A stretch of 22,118 nucleotides of DNA from an uncultured Collinsella sp. GTDB taxonomy: Bacteria > Actinomycetota > Coriobacteriia > Coriobacteriales > Coriobacteriaceae. Positions 15,577 to 22,118 of this stretch are shown here, one piece after another. The translations under genes were made by a program, and so were the position numbers. The stretch is taken from positions 1 to 22,118 of the forward strand of contig CABUXM010000032.1 in assembly GCA_902495545.1 (NCBI GenBank), read 5' to 3'. The notes below the pieces were generated by a model that worked only from the letters and a program-made list of their open reading frames with translations, searched no databases and was not told where the DNA came from. Numbering within the stretch: position 1 is the first letter of the stretch; every line of letters starts with the position of its first letter.

Positions 15577-17148
15577 CTAGCCGAGCTTCCTCAGATAATG
15601 GAAGTCGCTCGCGTCATCGCCGGTGAACGCCCCGTGCAGTTCGTCGATAATGTCGGCGGTAGAAGTCATCTGCTGGTACATGTTGGCGCTTGTGACCCAG
15701 ACGTTGCCGTTCTTCACGGCTTTGAACTGCGACAATAGCGCGTTTTTGCCTACGAAGTCGTTCAAGGTGGCAACCGATTCGTCGATGGTGCCGTTGTAGA
15801 CGATAATGTCGGCATCCTTCGCCGTCGCGTAGAAGCGCTCCATTTCGAGCGTTACTGACGAACCTGACGTCGACGCCGTCTGCGCGTCATCGAGCGCGTA
15901 GTTGCCGCCTGCAAGCTCGATCATCTGCGCCACGTAGTCGCCCGCCCGCCGCGTGACGGCGGCCCCGTTCGAGTTAATGTAGAAATACGCCACGGTTTTA
16001 CCTGACGACGCGAGCCCCGACGTTTGCTCGACGCGGGCCTTCTGCTCGTTGAACAGGTGCGCGGCCTCGTCTTCCTTGTCGAACAGGACGCCGAAAAGCT
16101 TAATCCACTCGAGGCGCCCGAGTGCTTCGGGCTCGCTCGACGACTGTTCGGTGAGCACGACGAGCCCGAGCTTCTGCAGCTTTTCCTTCACATCGGGCGT
16201 GTGGTTGATCATGGTGTTCTCGATGGCGAGCGTGCAGCCCGAGGCCGATATTCGCTCGTAGTCGGGCGCGCTGTACTTGCCGCCGAAGGCGATCGCCCCA
16301 CTTTCGAGCGCGCTTTTGAAGCCCGCGACCGAGCAATCGTTAGCCTTCGTACCCGACATGATGATATTGTCGTTTGCATCGAGCGCGTCGACCAGACACA
16401 TCGTCGCCGACGACACGAGGTACACCTTGTCGGCGGGGCGCCTTATGACCGCGATGTCGGAGCTCAACCCATCAGGTACCTTCGCATCTTGCGGCACCAC
16501 GAGGAAGCGCTCCCCGTTCGAAATGCAGATAAGCCGCAAGCCACCTTCGAACTCGTCGACAGTGAAGTGCTCGGCGTATTCAAGCTGAAGCGTCCCCGTC
16601 GGCTTCCAGCCGCAGCCCAAATCGGCGTTGTGGAAGTCGGCCGCGGCGCTTGAAGCCGTTCTCGCAGGGGAGCCGCCGCTTGCTTCGTCGCCCGATTTCT
16701 CCTTCATGGTGGATGAGTCGAAGTAGAGCGTGTAGTCGATGGTGTGCGGCGTCGACATGGCGACGGTCTCGACCGACACGGCGATGTCCTCGTCGAGCGT
16801 GACGGGTATCTCGAACGTGGAGTTGCCGCCGTCGTTTACGGGCGCGTAGTCCACGCCGTCGACGGTCATCTTGTCGTAGTTCGAACTCGACCAGGTGATG
16901 GTCGCGGTGTAGGTGTCGCCATCCTTCACAATTGTGGTGGGCGAGGCGATGCTTGCACGCCCTGACCCACCGGAAAGCGAGACGCTCACAGTGTATTCCT
17001 GAGAGCCCGCCGTGCCACCGGTCGCGTTCGGGCTCGCACTGCACCCCGCGAAAGGAAGCGCGAGCAGGGCGACGAGAACGCAGACAATCGCGCGCGCCGC
17101 GATGCTGTGGCGCTTCCTGTTTTCCCCCTTGGGAAGAATCGACCGCAT
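15577..17148 (-). CDS. Substrate-binding lipoprotein of the ABC importer with extra N-terminal beta-rich domain
   Basis: This 523-residue protein has a signal peptide ending in the lipobox LPFAGC, with Cys36 as lipid anchor. The C-terminal half (about 225-523) has the features of class III periplasmic binding proteins (BtuF/FecB/FepB type), such as LGLVVLTEQSSSEPEALGRL, KTVAYFYIN and MIELAGGNYAL. Between them lies an unusual region. At about residues 51-148 there is a beta-rich domain with GSGRASIASP, TITWSSSNYDKMTVDGVDY and FEIPVTLDEDIAV, resembling iron-transport-associated NEAT-like domains. A linker rich in Ser/Ala/Gly follows. The usual length for such binding proteins is about 300-350. 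The gene begins 4 nt after the stop of the small lipoprotein gene. The ligand may be a corrinoid (riboswitch context) or a porphyrin/iron compound (N-terminal domain). Confidence 0.85.
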   Translation of the reverse strand: MRSILPKGENRKRHSIAARAIVCVLVALLALPFAGCSASPNATGGTAGSQEYTVSVSLSGGSGRASIASPTTIVKDGDTYTATITWSSSNYDKMTVDGVDYAPVNDGGNSTFEIPVTLDEDIAVSVETVAMSTPHTIDYTLYFDSSTMKEKSGDEASGGSPARTASSAAADFHNADLGCGWKPTGTLQLEYAEHFTVDEFEGGLRLICISNGERFLVVPQDAKVPDGLSSDIAVIRRPADKVYLVSSATMCLVDALDANDNIIMSGTKANDCSVAGFKSALESGAIAFGGKYSAPDYERISASGCTLAIENTMINHTPDVKEKLQKLGLVVLTEQSSSEPEALGRLEWIKLFGVLFDKEDEAAHLFNEQKARVEQTSGLASSGKTVAYFYINSNGAAVTRRAGDYVAQMIELAGGNYALDDAQTASTSGSSVTLEMERFYATAKDADIIVYNGTIDESVATLNDFVGKNALLSQFKAVKNGNVWVTSANMYQQMTSTADIIDELHGAFTGDDASDFHYLRKLG

Positions 17149-17152
17149 GGCG

Positions 17153-17686
17153 TTACTTCAGTGCGTCGGCGCGCAGATCGACGCCGGCGGATTCGAACAC
17201 GAGCGTGCGGTCGTACCACTGCTCTTTTCTAATACTCCACGCGGCGCAGGCGGTGTCCTCGTCGAGCGCTTCAACGGGCACGTCGTAGGTGTACTTGCCT
17301 TCCGCGTTTTCCACATAGGGGATGAAGTCGGCCTCGCTCGCGGCGGCAGCCTCTTCACCCGTGCCCATGAAGAGCTTGCCGTAGCCCGTGCCGGAAAGTG
17401 TCATCACGCAGTGCATGGAGCCGTTTTCCACGATGAGCTGGGCGTCCACAATCCTGAACATGTTCGAGCTGGAATCTACGGTGATCGGATAGGTGCCGTC
17501 GGCCACCTTGTCGGCGGTGATGGGGGCAGCGCTTGCGCCCTCGGGCGCATCGGCCGCCTGTTCGGTCTTTTCCTGGGAATCGGCATCGCTTGCCTTTGCG
17601 CTGTCGATTGAATTTCCGCCGCAGCCGGCGAGCGAGAACGCGAAAAGCGCCGCCGACAGGGCGAAGGCGAGGGTTTTCTTCAACAT
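17153..17686 (-). CDS. Small surface lipoprotein with NEAT-like domain
   Basis: This 177-residue lipoprotein has a typical signal peptide and the lipobox SLAGC (Cys22). A low-complexity Ser/Ala/Asp/Glu spacer (about 23-55) is followed by a single beta-rich domain (about 57-175) beginning DGTYPITVDSSSNMFRIVDA and ending with WYDRTLVFESAGVDL. This order resembles the iron-transport-associated (NEAT-like) domains of Gram-positive heme/iron systems, and it shares style with the N-terminal domain of the next gene's product. It may hand a ligand to the binding lipoprotein. The ATG at 17686 is chosen over 17785 because the signal peptide starts there; AAGGA lies upstream. It is tightly linked (4 nt) to the binding-protein gene. 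Exact function is not known. Confidence 0.7.
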   Translation of the reverse strand: MLKKTLAFALSAALFAFSLAGCGGNSIDSAKASDADSQEKTEQAADAPEGASAAPITADKVADGTYPITVDSSSNMFRIVDAQLIVENGSMHCVMTLSGTGYGKLFMGTGEEAAAASEADFIPYVENAEGKYTYDVPVEALDEDTACAAWSIRKEQWYDRTLVFESAGVDLRADALK

Positions 17687-17712
17687 GGAGGGGTTCCTTT
17701 CAATCGCTTCGA

Positions 17713-17820
17713 CCGCCCGCGCCGTGCGGTGGGCGGGCGGGATGCGAATGCAACGGGCATGCACCGTCAGTTGGGGAAGGCGCATGCCCGTTGCACGGGG
17801 ACGCGACCGGCGCCCCCGTG
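17713..17820. repeat. Three consecutive stem-loops in the cbiK-lipoprotein intergenic region
   Basis: Within 144 bp lie three perfect inverted repeats. CCGCCCGC (17713-17720) pairs with GCGGGCGG (17733-17740). TGCAACGGGCATGC (17749-17762) pairs with GCATGCCCGTTGCA (17782-17795). CACGGGG (17794-17800) pairs with CCCCGTG (17814-17820). None is followed by a clear T tract in the direction of transcription. They may stabilise mRNA segments or lower expression of downstream genes relative to the chelatase. Confidence 0.65.
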
Positions 17821-17830
17821 CGCGGCGAGT

Positions 17831-18757
17831 TTACAGCTTGGCGATGGCGTCGTCCACGTGCGAGACGTAGATGTCGTCGACCGCGACGTTCTGTCCCAGA
17901 CCCTGGAGCAGGCACGTCACTTCGAAGCCGGCGGCCACGAACTTCGCAGCCCAGCTGTCGGGGTCGGTCTCGTCTGCCATGTCGTTGTTCGCGTGGTCGC
18001 CCGCGACCACCATGAACGGCGCGAGCACGGCCTTCTTGTACCCTGCGGCGCTCGCGGCGGCGATAACATCCTCGCAGGTCGGTTCAGCCTCGACGGTGCC
18101 GACGAAGAACTGCGTCAAGCCCTCGTTCTTGAACACTTCCTGCATCTTGGCATAGTCGGCGTTGGAATCGGCTTCGGTGCCGTGGCCCATGAGGCACAGC
18201 GCCGTCTTGCCGTCGTCGAAGGACGCCATGTTCTCCTTAATGGCTGCGGCCACCTTCTTGTAGTCGTCGTCGGAGGTGAGCAGCGGGTCGCCGAGCGAGA
18301 TCTTATCGAACTTGTCGGCGTACTTGTCGAGCTCGTCTTTCACGTCGGTGTATTCCAGGCCGCCCATGAGATGCGTCGGCTGCACGACGATTTCCTTCAC
18401 GCCGTCTTCCACGCAGCGGTCGAGCGCCTCGGTCATGTTGTCGATCGTGATGCCGTCGCGCTTCTTCAGCTTGTCGATGATGATCTGCGCGGTGAAGGCG
18501 CGGCGGATGTCGTAGTCCTGCCAGTACTTCTCGCGGATAGCGTCTTCGATGGCGCCGATGGTGATGTGGCGCGAGTCGTTGTAGCTCGTGCCGAAGCTCG
18601 TGACGAGGATGACCGGCTTCACGGCCTTCTCCTTTTCACTCGATTTCTCGGAACTCGCGGAGGTGTTGGAGCAGCCCGCGAGCGCGACTCCGGCGAGCGC
18701 GACGGCTCCGGTTGCTGCGGCGCCCATGAAGCCGCGGCGTGACATCTGGTCGGACAT
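17831..18757 (-). CDS. cbiK: Exported CbiK-like chelatase, Tat-type lipoprotein
   Basis: This 308-residue homologue of the anaerobic cobalt chelatase CbiK (sirohydrochlorin cobaltochelatase) keeps the two metal/catalytic histidines of that family: His192 in LMGHGTEAD and His255 in VVAGDHANNDM. The opening VTSFGTSYNDSR and VVQPTHLMGGLEY are also typical. Unlike cytoplasmic CbiK (about 260 residues), it begins with a twin-arginine motif, SRRGFMG (6-12), followed by a hydrophobic stretch and the lipobox LAGC (Cys29). It should therefore be exported folded and lipid-anchored outside the membrane. The ATG at 18757 has AAAGGAAA upstream; the 29-codon extension to 18844 runs through the leader and is rejected. 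It is the first gene after the cobalamin riboswitch and heads the ABC importer operon. It may insert or remove metal from tetrapyrroles outside the cell. Family assignment is strong; the role is inferred. Confidence 0.9.
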   Translation of the reverse strand: MSDQMSRRGFMGAAATGAVALAGVALAGCSNTSASSEKSSEKEKAVKPVILVTSFGTSYNDSRHITIGAIEDAIREKYWQDYDIRRAFTAQIIIDKLKKRDGITIDNMTEALDRCVEDGVKEIVVQPTHLMGGLEYTDVKDELDKYADKFDKISLGDPLLTSDDDYKKVAAAIKENMASFDDGKTALCLMGHGTEADSNADYAKMQEVFKNEGLTQFFVGTVEAEPTCEDVIAAASAAGYKKAVLAPFMVVAGDHANNDMADETDPDSWAAKFVAAGFEVTCLLQGLGQNVAVDDIYVSHVDDAIAKL

Positions 18758-18778
18758 GGTTTTTCCTTTCCTCGGTTT

Positions 18779-18841
18779 GCCGGTCCCCCGGCGACAGTTG
18801 CTTGTCGGCACAAGCGAAAGAAAAGCGCACCCCTCGGGGTT
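18779..18841 (-). promoter_or_regulatory. Probable expression platform of the riboswitch (two hairpins before the cbiK start)
   Basis: On the minus strand downstream of the aptamer, an ACCCC/GGGGT hairpin (18829-18840) is followed by a T-rich run (about 18816-18826), a possible weak terminator. Next comes a perfect GCCGG/CCGGC hairpin (18779-18792) about 10 nt before the AAAGGAAA ribosome-binding site. Either could switch expression; which one does cannot be told from sequence alone. Confidence 0.4.
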
Positions 18842-18869
18842 CACAAGGAGCTAACGCCACGGCGATGCC

Positions 18870-19020
18870 GTGAGGAAAAGGCGAAGCAGTCTGGCTTGGG
18901 GCGCGAGGCGGTTCGCCCGCGCGTCCTATACAGTAATGTCCCTTGCCCAGGATTCCCACCTGGTTCCCTCCGCAAGCCAGCGCGGGCTGTGCGGGCGCCG
19001 CGCCGGTCATTTCCTTTTAT
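18870..19020 (-). promoter_or_regulatory. Cobalamin (AdoCbl-type) riboswitch aptamer
   Basis: Read on the minus strand, the conserved parts appear in order: a P1 half AGGAAA (about 19011-19016), the core AGGGAACCAGGTGGGAAT continuing to CCTGG (18947-18969), the ATTACTGTA element (about 18928-18936), the B12 box AAGCCAGACTGCTTCGCC (18881-18898) and the closing P1 half TTTTCCT (18874-18880). Order, spacing and bases match the cobalamin riboswitch family. It lies in the 457-bp gap between the divergent cbiK and cbiF genes and faces cbiK. In this family, bound B12 normally turns expression down. The rest of this gap (19021-19215) holds the promoter region of the cbiF operon. Confidence 0.9.
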
Positions 19021-19052
19021 CCGATTGTCATATGCTCGTTGCCGAAACTTTT

Positions 19053-19063
19053 ACTATGATAGT
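19053..19063. promoter_or_regulatory. Short palindrome in the divergent cbi promoter region
   Basis: ACTATGATAGT is a perfect 5-1-5 palindrome. It includes TATGAT (19055-19060), a possible -10 box for the plus-strand cbi operon, and may be an operator overlapping the promoter. TTGTCA (19025-19030) is a good -35 hexamer but sits 24 nt from that -10, too far to pair well. Confidence 0.35.
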
Positions 19064-19215
19064 GGGCACTTGTGAACGTGTCAAAGCCAGGGCGGGCGGC
19101 ATTGCGCCTCCTGCCTGCGTATTTGCGCCGATTGCCGCCGCAGGCGCCGTGTTTTGCCCGCTGCGCGAATGGCGGCGTAAACGGTTGCGATGAGAAACGG
19201 GAAGGGAAGGCTCGG

Positions 19216-20007
19216 ATGATTCATATCGTTGGTGCAGGCTCGGGCGCCGCCGACCTTATCACGCTGCGCGGGGCGCGCCTTCTGCGCGCGGCCGACGTGG
19301 TCGTTTGGGCGGGGAGCCTTGTGAACCCCGAGCTGCTCGCCGAGTGCAAGGAATCCTGCGTCGTCTACGACAGCGCGCACATGACCTTGGAGGAAGTGCT
19401 CGACGTGATGTGCGCGGCGGATGCACGGGGCGAGGAAGTGGTGCGCCTGCACACGGGCGACCCGTGCCTGTACGGCGCCATCCAGGAGCAGATGGACGCG
19501 CTCGACGCGCGCGGCGTGGACTACGAGGTGGTGCCCGGCGTGTCGAGCTTTTGCGGTGCCGCAGCGGCGCTTCGCCAGGAATACACGCTGCCGGGAATCA
19601 GCCAGTCGGTCGTGATCACGCGGCTTTCCGGGCGCACCCCTATGCCCGCGGGCGAGGGCATGCGCACCATGGCGGAAAGCGGCTCGACTATGGTCATCTT
19701 CCTGAGCTCGGGTATGCTCGCCGAGCTTTCCGCCGAGCTTTTGGCCGCGGGCCGCAGCTCCGACGAGCCGGCGGCGCTCGTGTACAAGGCGACCTGGCCT
19801 GAGGAGCGCGTGGTGCGCTGCACAGTGGGCACGCTCGCCGATGCGGGCGCGCGAGAGGGCATCGACCGCACGGCGCTCGTGGTGGTGGGCCGCGTGCTCG
19901 GAGCTCGCGGCGGGCTTGCGCACGATGGCGCGCAAGCGGAGTCGTACGAGCGCAGCAAGCTTTACGACCCTTCGTTTGCCACGGGGTATCGGAAGGCGAG
20001 CAGCTAG
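19216..20007 (+). CDS. cbiF: Cobalt-precorrin-4 C11-methyltransferase
   Basis: This 263-residue SAM-dependent methyltransferase methylates C11 of the corrin ring in the anaerobic cobalamin pathway. The family motifs are clear: VGAGSG (5-10), WAGSLVNPELL (31-41), RLHTGDPCLYGAIQEQ (77-92), VVPGVSSF (105-112), TLPGISQSVVITR (124-136), GRTPMPAGE, and near the end KLYDPSFATGYR. Length is normal. The ATG at 19216 follows AAGGGAAGG (19202-19210); longer upstream extensions do not match the family start. It begins the plus-strand operon and is followed after 1 nt by cbiD. No riboswitch of its own was found upstream on the plus strand. Confidence 0.95.
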   Translation: MIHIVGAGSGAADLITLRGARLLRAADVVVWAGSLVNPELLAECKESCVVYDSAHMTLEEVLDVMCAADARGEEVVRLHTGDPCLYGAIQEQMDALDARGVDYEVVPGVSSFCGAAAALRQEYTLPGISQSVVITRLSGRTPMPAGEGMRTMAESGSTMVIFLSSGMLAELSAELLAAGRSSDEPAALVYKATWPEERVVRCTVGTLADAGAREGIDRTALVVVGRVLGARGGLAHDGAQAESYERSKLYDPSFATGYRKASS

Positions 20008-20008
20008 C

Positions 20009-21193
20009 GTGGCCTTCGAGCACTACATATATACCGGGACGACCCGCCTGCGCTGCGGCTACACCACGGGGAGCTGCGCCGCACTCGCGTCGAAGGCGGC
20101 CTGCGAGATGCTCTTGTCACGAAAGCCCGTCGGCCGCGTGTCGATCGTTACCCCCGGCGGGCTGCCTGTCGAGGCGAACGTGGTCGACGCATACATCGGC
20201 GAGGGGTGCGCCCAGTGCGCCGTGCGAAAGGACGCAGGCGACGATGCCGATGTGACCGACGGCGTGCTCGTGTACGCGCGCGTGGAACATGCGGGGTCGG
20301 GCACGGGCGCTGCGGGCAGCAAGGGCGTGCCCACGCGCGAATCGGAAGTTTCCGTCGATGGCGGCGTGGGCGTGGGGCGCGTGACGTTGCCCGGGCTCGA
20401 GCAGCCGGTGGGGGCGGCCGCCATCAACGCGACGCCGCGCGCGATGATCACTTCGGTGGTGCGCGAGGTGTGTGCCGCGCACGGCTTTTCTGGAAATATT
20501 GCTGTGACGATTTCGGTACCCGAGGGTGTTGCCCTTGCCGAAAAGACCTTCAACCCGCACCTGGGGATAGAGGGCGGCATCTCCATCCTGGGCACGACGG
20601 GCATCGTCGAGCCGCGCAGCCTCGCTGCCTTGCGCGACAGCATCGAGCTCGAGATCCGGCAGCATGCGGCTATGGGGCGGCGCGGAGTCGTGCTCACGCC
20701 CGGCAACTACGGCGCGCAGTTCATCTCGGGGCATTTCCACCTAAACGGTGTGCCGGTGGTCTTCATCTCCAACTTCGTGGGCGATGCGATTGATTGCTGC
20801 GTTCGCGAGGGATTTACCAATGTCCTTCTTGTGGGACACATCGGCAAGCTGGTGAAGGTCGCGGGCGGCATCATGGACACCCATTCGCGTACCGCCGACT
20901 GCCGCGCGGAGATTCTGGCCGCCCACGCGGCCTTGGCCGGCGCGGGCGCGAAGACCGTGCGCGAGATCATGTCGTCGGTCACGACCACGGCGGCGCTCGA
21001 GGTAATCGAGGCCGCCGGCGTGGGGGACGCTGCGCGCGCCTCGCTCGCTGCGGCAATCGAGGACAGGTTGCGCCGTCGCGCGGCGGGCGCATGCGACATC
21101 GCCGCGGTCGTGTTCGACGCCGAGCGCCGCGAGCTTTTCCGCACGTCGGGCGCCGATGCAGTTATCGGGGAATTGGGGGCGACGTATGAGTAA
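20009..21193 (+). CDS. cbiD: Cobalt-precorrin-5B C1-methyltransferase
   Basis: This 394-residue enzyme methylates C1 during anaerobic corrin-ring synthesis. Diagnostic stretches are RCGYTTGSCAALASKAA (15-31), CAVRKDAGDDADVTDGVLV, INATPRAMI, FNPHLGIEGGISILGTTGIV, GHIGKLVKVAGGIMDTHSRT and the C-terminal MSSVTTTAALEVI. The start is taken as GTG at 20009, one base after the cbiF stop, because the chain then begins MAFEHYIYTG just before the conserved region. The frame is open further upstream, but only inside cbiF. It overlaps the following 77-codon frame by 8 nt (ATGAGTAA), so the genes are translationally coupled. Confidence 0.95.
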   Translation: MAFEHYIYTGTTRLRCGYTTGSCAALASKAACEMLLSRKPVGRVSIVTPGGLPVEANVVDAYIGEGCAQCAVRKDAGDDADVTDGVLVYARVEHAGSGTGAAGSKGVPTRESEVSVDGGVGVGRVTLPGLEQPVGAAAINATPRAMITSVVREVCAAHGFSGNIAVTISVPEGVALAEKTFNPHLGIEGGISILGTTGIVEPRSLAALRDSIELEIRQHAAMGRRGVVLTPGNYGAQFISGHFHLNGVPVVFISNFVGDAIDCCVREGFTNVLLVGHIGKLVKVAGGIMDTHSRTADCRAEILAAHAALAGAGAKTVREIMSSVTTTAALEVIEAAGVGDAARASLAAAIEDRLRRRAAGACDIAAVVFDAERRELFRTSGADAVIGELGATYE

Positions 21194-21419
21194 AGGCGTT
21201 CTGTACGGGGTGCGCCGCCCAATCGGCTGGCCGGGGACGAAGGTGGTCATGAAGGCGCGCCGCTCGCTTGCGGACACGAAGCGCATCCTTCGCGAGGAGG
21301 GCGCCTTCGACGGTGCCGAGCTCGTAGAGGACTGTGGGCTTCCGGGCGAGCGCGTGTACCGCTCGCTCGACGATGTGCCCGATCGGGGCAGCTACTTCTC
21401 GACGATGGTGGTGCGCTAG
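21186..21419 (+). pseudogene. cbiL: Internally deleted remnant of cbiL (precorrin-2/cobalt-factor II C20-methyltransferase)
   Basis: This 77-codon frame overlaps the end of cbiD and ends one base before the cbiG start. Its first residues, MSKGVLYGV, match the start of CbiL, which normally continues into a SAM-binding GxGPGDPEL motif. Its last 55 or so residues (KVVMKARRSLADTKRILREE, then DCGLPGERVYRSLDDV and YFSTMVVR) match the C-terminal end of CbiL. The roughly 150 residues in between, including the whole methyltransferase core, are missing, and a short non-matching joint (RRPIGWPG, 10-17) replaces them. Intact CbiL has about 230 residues. The frame and gene spacing are preserved, so the deletion is in frame and harmless to downstream translation. 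The product cannot be an active methyltransferase. It may be a true genomic deletion or an assembly artefact. Confidence 0.65.
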
Positions 21420-22118
21420 ATGAGGGTTTCCTGCATAGCGTTCACTGAGAGGGGGTATGCGTTGGCGGAGCGCATCGCACGCGCGCTTTCCGATTGCGCG
21501 CAGACAGGTGAAGATGACCCCCGCTGGGACGTTTCCGTTTCGCGTGGGTTCGGCGAGGGGAAGGCCGACCTGCGCGCATGGACGGCGCTCGCGTGGGAAG
21601 CGTCGGACGCGCTTCTGTTCGTGGGCGCGGCAGGCATCGCCGTGCGGGCGATCGCGCCGCATGTCGCCTCGAAGGCAACCGATTCCGCGGTTGTGGCGAT
21701 CGACGAGGCGGGGCGCTTTGCCGTCCCGCTTTTGTCGGGGCATTTGGGCGGTGCGAACGAGCTTGCGCAAACTGTGGCACGCGCGGCAGGGGCCATCCCC
21801 GTCATCACCACGGCGACCGACGTCCGCGGCGTGTGGGCGGTGGATACGTGGGCGCGCTGTGCGGGGCTCGCCGTTTCGAATCCCGAGGCCATCAAGCGAG
21901 TGTCGGCGCGGCTGCTTTCGGGTGGGCGCGTGGCGCTCTATTCCGACATGACGATTTCGGGACAGCCGCCTGAGGGGGTTGACATTGCGTCCGACCGCGC
22001 TCGGGCCGATATCGTCGTGTCGCCGTTCGCTGGCGCGAATGCAGGTGCGTCCGTTCGCGCGGCGGAGACAACGGGCGAGGTCGTGCCCGCCGGTGAGACG
22101 GGGAAGCCGGCGGGCGTG
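21420..22118 (+). CDS. cbiG: Cobalt-precorrin-5A hydrolase (3' end outside window)
   Basis: CbiG opens the lactone ring of cobalt-precorrin-5A and releases acetaldehyde. The frame is open for 233 codons to the window edge. Family motifs are visible: IAFTERGYALAERIA (6-20), LFVGAAGIAVRAIAPHVASK, VVAIDEAGRFAVPLLSGHLG, GANELAQ, PVITTATDVRGVWAVD and NPEAIKRVSARLLSG. The last visible part (about residues 205-233, Gly/Ala/Glu-rich) looks like a variable linker before the C-terminal domain. The ATG at 21420 follows directly on the TAG of the cbiL remnant (21417-21419), so translation depends on read-out from upstream. Confidence 0.94.
   Translation, partial: MRVSCIAFTERGYALAERIARALSDCAQTGEDDPRWDVSVSRGFGEGKADLRAWTALAWEASDALLFVGAAGIAVRAIAPHVASKATDSAVVAIDEAGRFAVPLLSGHLGGANELAQTVARAAGAIPVITTATDVRGVWAVDTWARCAGLAVSNPEAIKRVSARLLSGGRVALYSDMTISGQPPEGVDIASDRARADIVVSPFAGANAGASVRAAETTGEVVPAGETGKPAGV

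Noticed and set aside
17729..18742. 337-codon plus-strand frame opposite cbiK
   Set aside because: It is rich in His/Val/Arg without any domain; the minus strand encodes a clear CbiK homologue.
19083..19100. B12-box-like stretch AAAGCCAGGGCGGGCGGC on the plus strand before cbiF
   Set aside because: The other conserved parts of a cobalamin aptamer are absent upstream on this strand, so a second riboswitch is not supported.
1..22118. CRISPR arrays, rRNA genes, intact insertion sequences or phage genes
   Set aside because: No regularly spaced repeats, rRNA-like segments, complete transposases or phage-type proteins were seen.

Overview
The window looks like a chromosomal piece of a GC-rich actinobacterium of class Coriobacteriia, most likely Collinsella. 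This is an inference from protein style and gene content; no search was run. The left part (about 1-13,100) reads as ordinary core genome. The right part (about 13,200-22,118) is visibly richer in GC, with different codon habits, and carries a corrinoid-centred gene cluster. The two are separated by a remnant of an IS3-family transposase.

Left part. The window opens inside recN (DNA repair) and continues with a convergent RpiR-type sugar-phosphate regulator. Divergent from the regulator is a complete sugar phosphotransferase module: a fructose-type permease with fused domains in the order B-C-A, HPr (ptsH), Enzyme I (ptsI) and two PfkB/FruK-type sugar-phosphate kinases. Phosphate would pass from PEP to Enzyme I, HPr, IIA, IIB and the sugar, and the kinases would then make the bisphosphate for glycolysis. 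Five good intrinsic terminators separate the units. A large nested imperfect palindrome (4628-4758) lies upstream of ptsH. Next come a CCA-adding enzyme, a tRNA-Glu(CTC) with its own promoter and terminator, a flippase-like (UPF0104) membrane protein, and a TetR-type regulator with a candidate operator.

Right part. A minus-strand operon runs from a cobalamin riboswitch (about 18,870-19,020) through an exported, lipid-anchored, Tat-type CbiK-like chelatase, a small lipoprotein, a large substrate-binding lipoprotein with an extra N-terminal beta-rich domain, a FecCD/BtuC-type permease and an ATPase with an unusual C-terminal extension. Divergent from it is a plus-strand corrin-ring operon: cbiF, cbiD, a 77-codon remnant of cbiL with its middle missing, and cbiG, which is cut by the window end. 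The riboswitch ties the chelatase and transporter to corrinoid status.

The most noteworthy points are the surface-exposed chelatase encoded with a two-lipoprotein ABC importer under B12 control, the internally deleted cbiL inside an otherwise tidy cbi operon, the IS3 scar at the island edge, the divergent first FruK paralogue, and the palindromic element before ptsH.
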